Source of the DNA: an uncultured Micrococcaceae bacterium
GTDB taxonomy: Bacteria; Actinomycetota; Actinomycetes; Actinomycetales; Micrococcaceae
DNA: 64,000 bases
NCBI GenBank assembly: GCA_947502645.1
Contig: CANNAD010000003.1
Span: forward strand, 366,622-430,621
Reading direction: 5' to 3'
Shown: in pieces, positions 61,740-64,000 of the stretch
Layout of the letters: each line of letters starts with the position of its first letter
Position numbering within the stretch: the first letter of the stretch is position 1
Notes under the pieces: generated by a model
The model's database searches: none
What the model saw: only the letters and a program-made list of their open reading frames with translations
Told to the model about the DNA's origin: nothing
Program-made: the position numbers and the translations under genes

Positions 61740-63677
61740 CTAGTGGCAGGCGCAACCTGGTGTAGTTGAATCGGTCTCGGTGTGACAGGAGGACCCAGAA
61801 GCCGACGCCGGAACGTCGAGGGTGGGATTCTGATCGAAGAAACCGGACGGCTTGAGCTTGAACCCGACGGTGTCTACGGGCATGATCGGCCAGTCCTCGG
61901 TCCGCGGGAAATGGGTGAGGCCAAAGGTATGCCAGAGAACAATGTTCTGCCCGTCGATATCCCGGTTCTGGCTGACGTACTCCGGTAGACCTGCGCCGCC
62001 CCTGTGCTGGTTGACGAAGTCGCCGGCCGGGTACCGCTCTGATTCCTCGTACTGCGTGACCCACAGTGCCTTGGTGGCGAACGCGGCCCGCTTGGCAATC
62101 GAAGACTCCGGGTCTGCCAACAGCTCCGGCAAACCCTCCGGAAACAGGCTGTACGCCACGGGTTCACCGACATGGTTCAACGAGTCCGGGTTGGAGATCC
62201 GCCAGATGCGCCCCTTCGAGTTATCTGCCGTGCGCGCGGCCTCGGACTCGGTGGCGAGCACCGTCCGTTTGCGGGAGAAGGCGTTGCCGCGCGGATTTTC
62301 CTCCGAGATGGGAACGCGCACCACCTCTTCCTCCTCCACCCGGTTGCCGCCGCCGTCGAGCGCCATATCCAGCCGGGCACAGAACAGGTGCTGATGGAAC
62401 GGTGCCCCCAGCCCGGGGGCCATCTCTGAGCGGAAGCGGCCGTCATCCTGGTAGGCGCTGGTGAAGACGACGCCGGTGGCCTTCGCCTCGAATTCGATCG
62501 TTCCGTCCAGGTACAGGTACCAGTAGAAGCCGTAATCGTAGTTACCAACGGTGGTGAAGAAGGAGATCACCAGACGGCGGTTTCGGCGGGTGTAGGAGAC
62601 CCCGCTCCACAGGTCGCTGTGCTTGGCGAGGACACCCCAGTCCTCCTCGTGAATGCAGATGCCGTTGCGGATCTCCCGCGGGTTGCCGAGCTCATCGGCG
62701 ATGACCGGGCTCAGGTATGTGATCTCCCCCAGACAGTCACAGCCGAGCTCGAGCGAGTTGGCGTAGCGGCCCACCAGGTATTCGCCGGTGTCGAAATAGT
62801 TTTGCCAGGACCTCACCGGCGATGGATCGCCGTAGGGCACCACCATTTCGGCGATGGACGCCCGGTTGATGATGGGGCGGTTCCGGTCGCCGTCCCGAAA
62901 GGAGAGATTCTTCAGCACCACCCCCTCGCGGACATCGAAGCCCACGTCCAGGTTCCATTTCTCCCATTCCATGTGACTTCCGTCCATGGTGAAGCTCGGT
63001 CCCTCGGGCTGGGTGATGTTGATCGGCTTCTGCGTGGTCCGCATGGGACCAGTGACGTCAGGATCCGTGAAGTTTCCGTTGACCTCGGGGACCGGCACGT
63101 TCTCGATGTCGTAGACCTGGTCCACGGACCGGTTCGTGGTGTCCACGTAGGCCACCAGACCGTCGACGGGGTGGGCCCAGGCGCTGTCCTCCGGGAAGTC
63201 CTGAACGAACGCGAGGCCGCGCAGGATCCGGCGGCCGGACTCATCCGGGTACTCGAATACCCCAGCAGACAGAGGAGCTACACGCACGTTCGCCACGTCG
63301 AGCCCCCGACGTTCCAGCGCCGCCAGCCACTCCGAGTTGGTGGACAGCACTTCCTCGACAACCTCGAACTCCTCATCGAGTACGGGAAGTTCACCGGAAA
63401 CCTTCGTGTCCAGAGTGGTAGTGGAGATGATGCTGGCGCTGGCGAGCGAAACGGTGACGTCCGTCGGGGCCTTCCCGCCGACGTCGTGCAGGAGAATCCG
63501 CACCAGCCGTTCGGTGTTCTCATCCTCCGTGGGCTGCGCGTCCAGGAGCCCAACATAGGCAAATCTGGTGCTATCTGAGACGAGACCTTTCTCGGTCAGG
63601 ATGTTCCGCACTGCGGTGATTTCGGCCTCGTCGAGCATGGCGGAAGCTGTTCGGCTATTCGGGTGCGTGGCAGTCAT
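61740..63677 (-). CDS. Copper-containing primary amine oxidase (TPQ)
   Basis: This 645-residue oxidase has the topaquinone precursor Tyr in [13 protein letters not shown] (near residue 378), copper ligands in [13 protein letters not shown] and [11 protein letters not shown], and the catalytic-base Asp segment [12 protein letters not shown]. Length and motifs match Arthrobacter-type phenylethylamine/histamine oxidases. It deaminates a primary amine to an aldehyde, ammonia and peroxide. The C-terminus ends in a Cys/His cluster ([16 protein letters not shown]) that might bind copper during assembly. RBS AAGGA precedes the ATG. Confidence 0.94.
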   Translation of the reverse strand: MTATHPNSRTASAMLDEAEITAVRNILTEKGLVSDSTRFAYVGLLDAQPTEDENTERLVRILLHDVGGKAPTDVTVSLASASIISTTTLDTKVSGELPVLDEEFEVVEEVLSTNSEWLAALERRGLDVANVRVAPLSAGVFEYPDESGRRILRGLAFVQDFPEDSAWAHPVDGLVAYVDTTNRSVDQVYDIENVPVPEVNGNFTDPDVTGPMRTTQKPINITQPEGPSFTMDGSHMEWEKWNLDVGFDVREGVVLKNLSFRDGDRNRPIINRASIAEMVVPYGDPSPVRSWQNYFDTGEYLVGRYANSLELGCDCLGEITYLSPVIADELGNPREIRNGICIHEEDWGVLAKHSDLWSGVSYTRRNRRLVISFFTTVGNYDYGFYWYLYLDGTIEFEAKATGVVFTSAYQDDGRFRSEMAPGLGAPFHQHLFCARLDMALDGGGNRVEEEEVVRVPISEENPRGNAFSRKRTVLATESEAARTADNSKGRIWRISNPDSLNHVGEPVAYSLFPEGLPELLADPESSIAKRAAFATKALWVTQYEESERYPAGDFVNQHRGGAGLPEYVSQNRDIDGQNIVLWHTFGLTHFPRTEDWPIMPVDTVGFKLKPSGFFDQNPTLDVPASASGSSCHTETDSTTPGCACH

Positions 63678-63733
63678 GTGGTGCGTCCTTCGGGTTCAAA
63701 CAACCAAAAAATGTAATCTTGCTCACATTTATT

Positions 63734-63749
63734 TTCTACGATTGTAGAA
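63734..63749. promoter_or_regulatory. Candidate TetR operator
   Basis: TTCTAC-GATT-GTAGAA is a perfect dyad in the 141-base divergent region between the amine oxidase gene and the TetR-type regulator gene, the usual place for autoregulation and control of the catabolic unit. Confidence 0.55.
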
Positions 63750-63818
63750 CTATAGGCACACGTAGACTGGAGTCACAAGGAAAACAGCCGAAAACTTCTC
63801 AAAGGACCCTCCCCTCAC

Positions 63819-64000
63819 GTGCCAAAAGTTGTCGATTACCCCACGAGACGGCTCGAACTAGTGCAAGTGACGTGGCGCATCATCGCCAGTAAGGGCCTCG
63901 ACGGCGCCACGATGCGGGAAATTGCCAAAGAGGCTGGCTTCGCCAACGGCGCGCTCAAACCGTATTTCAGCAACAAGGACGAGCTGCTGACGTACGCTTT
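63819..64000 (+). CDS. TetR-family regulator, 5' part
   Basis: Sixty codons are visible before the window ends; the start is GTG. The TetR helix-turn-helix reads IIASKGLDGATMREIAKEAG then NGALKPYFSNKDELLTYAF. It is divergent from the amine oxidase gene and probably represses it. The ligand domain is outside the window. Confidence 0.85.
   Translation, partial: MPKVVDYPTRRLELVQVTWRIIASKGLDGATMREIAKEAGFANGALKPYFSNKDELLTYA

Noticed and set aside
61675-62064. N-terminal extension of the aldehyde dehydrogenase to 610 residues
   Set aside because: The extension runs into the amine oxidase gene. The start at 61674 has an AAGGAG site and the normal family N-terminus.

Overview
The window is high-GC DNA read as a soil-type actinobacterium of the Micrococcaceae kind (Arthrobacter and relatives). 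The evidence is strong GC-rich third positions in most genes, GTG and TTG starts, actinobacterial-style LuxR/NarL regulators, a Tex protein, and a catabolic gene set (aryl-CoA pathway, copper amine oxidase) typical of that group. The genus is an inference from gene content only. I found no rRNA, tRNA or CRISPR array.

Left part (1-17.5 kb). It opens with the 3' part of a large LuxR-type regulator and a short UvrA paralogue. A five-gene branched-chain-amino-acid-type ABC importer (livKHMGF layout) follows. Facing it across a strong bidirectional terminator is an aromatic-acid operon: FAH-family hydrolase, cupin, TesB thioesterase, aryl-CoA ligase and a flavin monooxygenase/old-yellow-enzyme fusion. 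A divergent RidA gene and a thioesterase-paaX pair lie beside it. A near-identical palindrome lies upstream of the importer and in the catabolic divergent promoter region, which suggests that uptake and degradation of one aromatic acid share a regulator.

Middle part (17.7-26.7 kb). This is a mosaic of small accessory genes. It holds a DUF2945 protein, an orphan ribbon-helix-helix protein, a pRiA4b Orf3-type gene broken by one in-frame TGA, a hipBA toxin-antitoxin pair with three evenly spaced operators, and a small acidic ORF. A module of lipoprotein, NarL-type two-component system and CPBP protease is bracketed by a 22-bp direct repeat. A DUF1992 protein and a MarR-type regulator follow.

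Defence island (27.2-52.4 kb). A C5-cytosine methyltransferase is followed by a tightly overlapping set: a GHKL(sacsin-like)-ATPase/SF2-helicase fusion, a UvrD-like helicase, a DrmA-type YprA-family helicase and a DrmB-type DUF1998 protein. A convergent gene encodes an EVE-like domain plus a DUF3883 nuclease-like domain. DrmA, DrmB and a C5 methyltransferase are the DISARM signature, but DrmC (phospholipase-D nuclease) and any recognisable DrmE or SNF2-type DrmD are missing, and three other large proteins stand in their place. This is the best candidate for an undescribed or poorly described system. It is followed by a NERD-nuclease/helicase, an AddAB-like helicase-nuclease pair and an ATPase-RloB pair (RloAB/AbiL type). 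Three copies of a palindromic element of about 75 bp separate the last units, and one copy sits in the remains of a toxin-antitoxin-like gene pair.

Right part (52.8-64 kb). This returns to chromosomal genes: HrpB helicase, SAP/DUF6434 protein, Tex, and a minus-strand amine-catabolism set (copper amine oxidase, aldehyde dehydrogenase, APC permease). A divergent TetR-type regulator is cut by the window end, with a palindrome in the shared promoter region.
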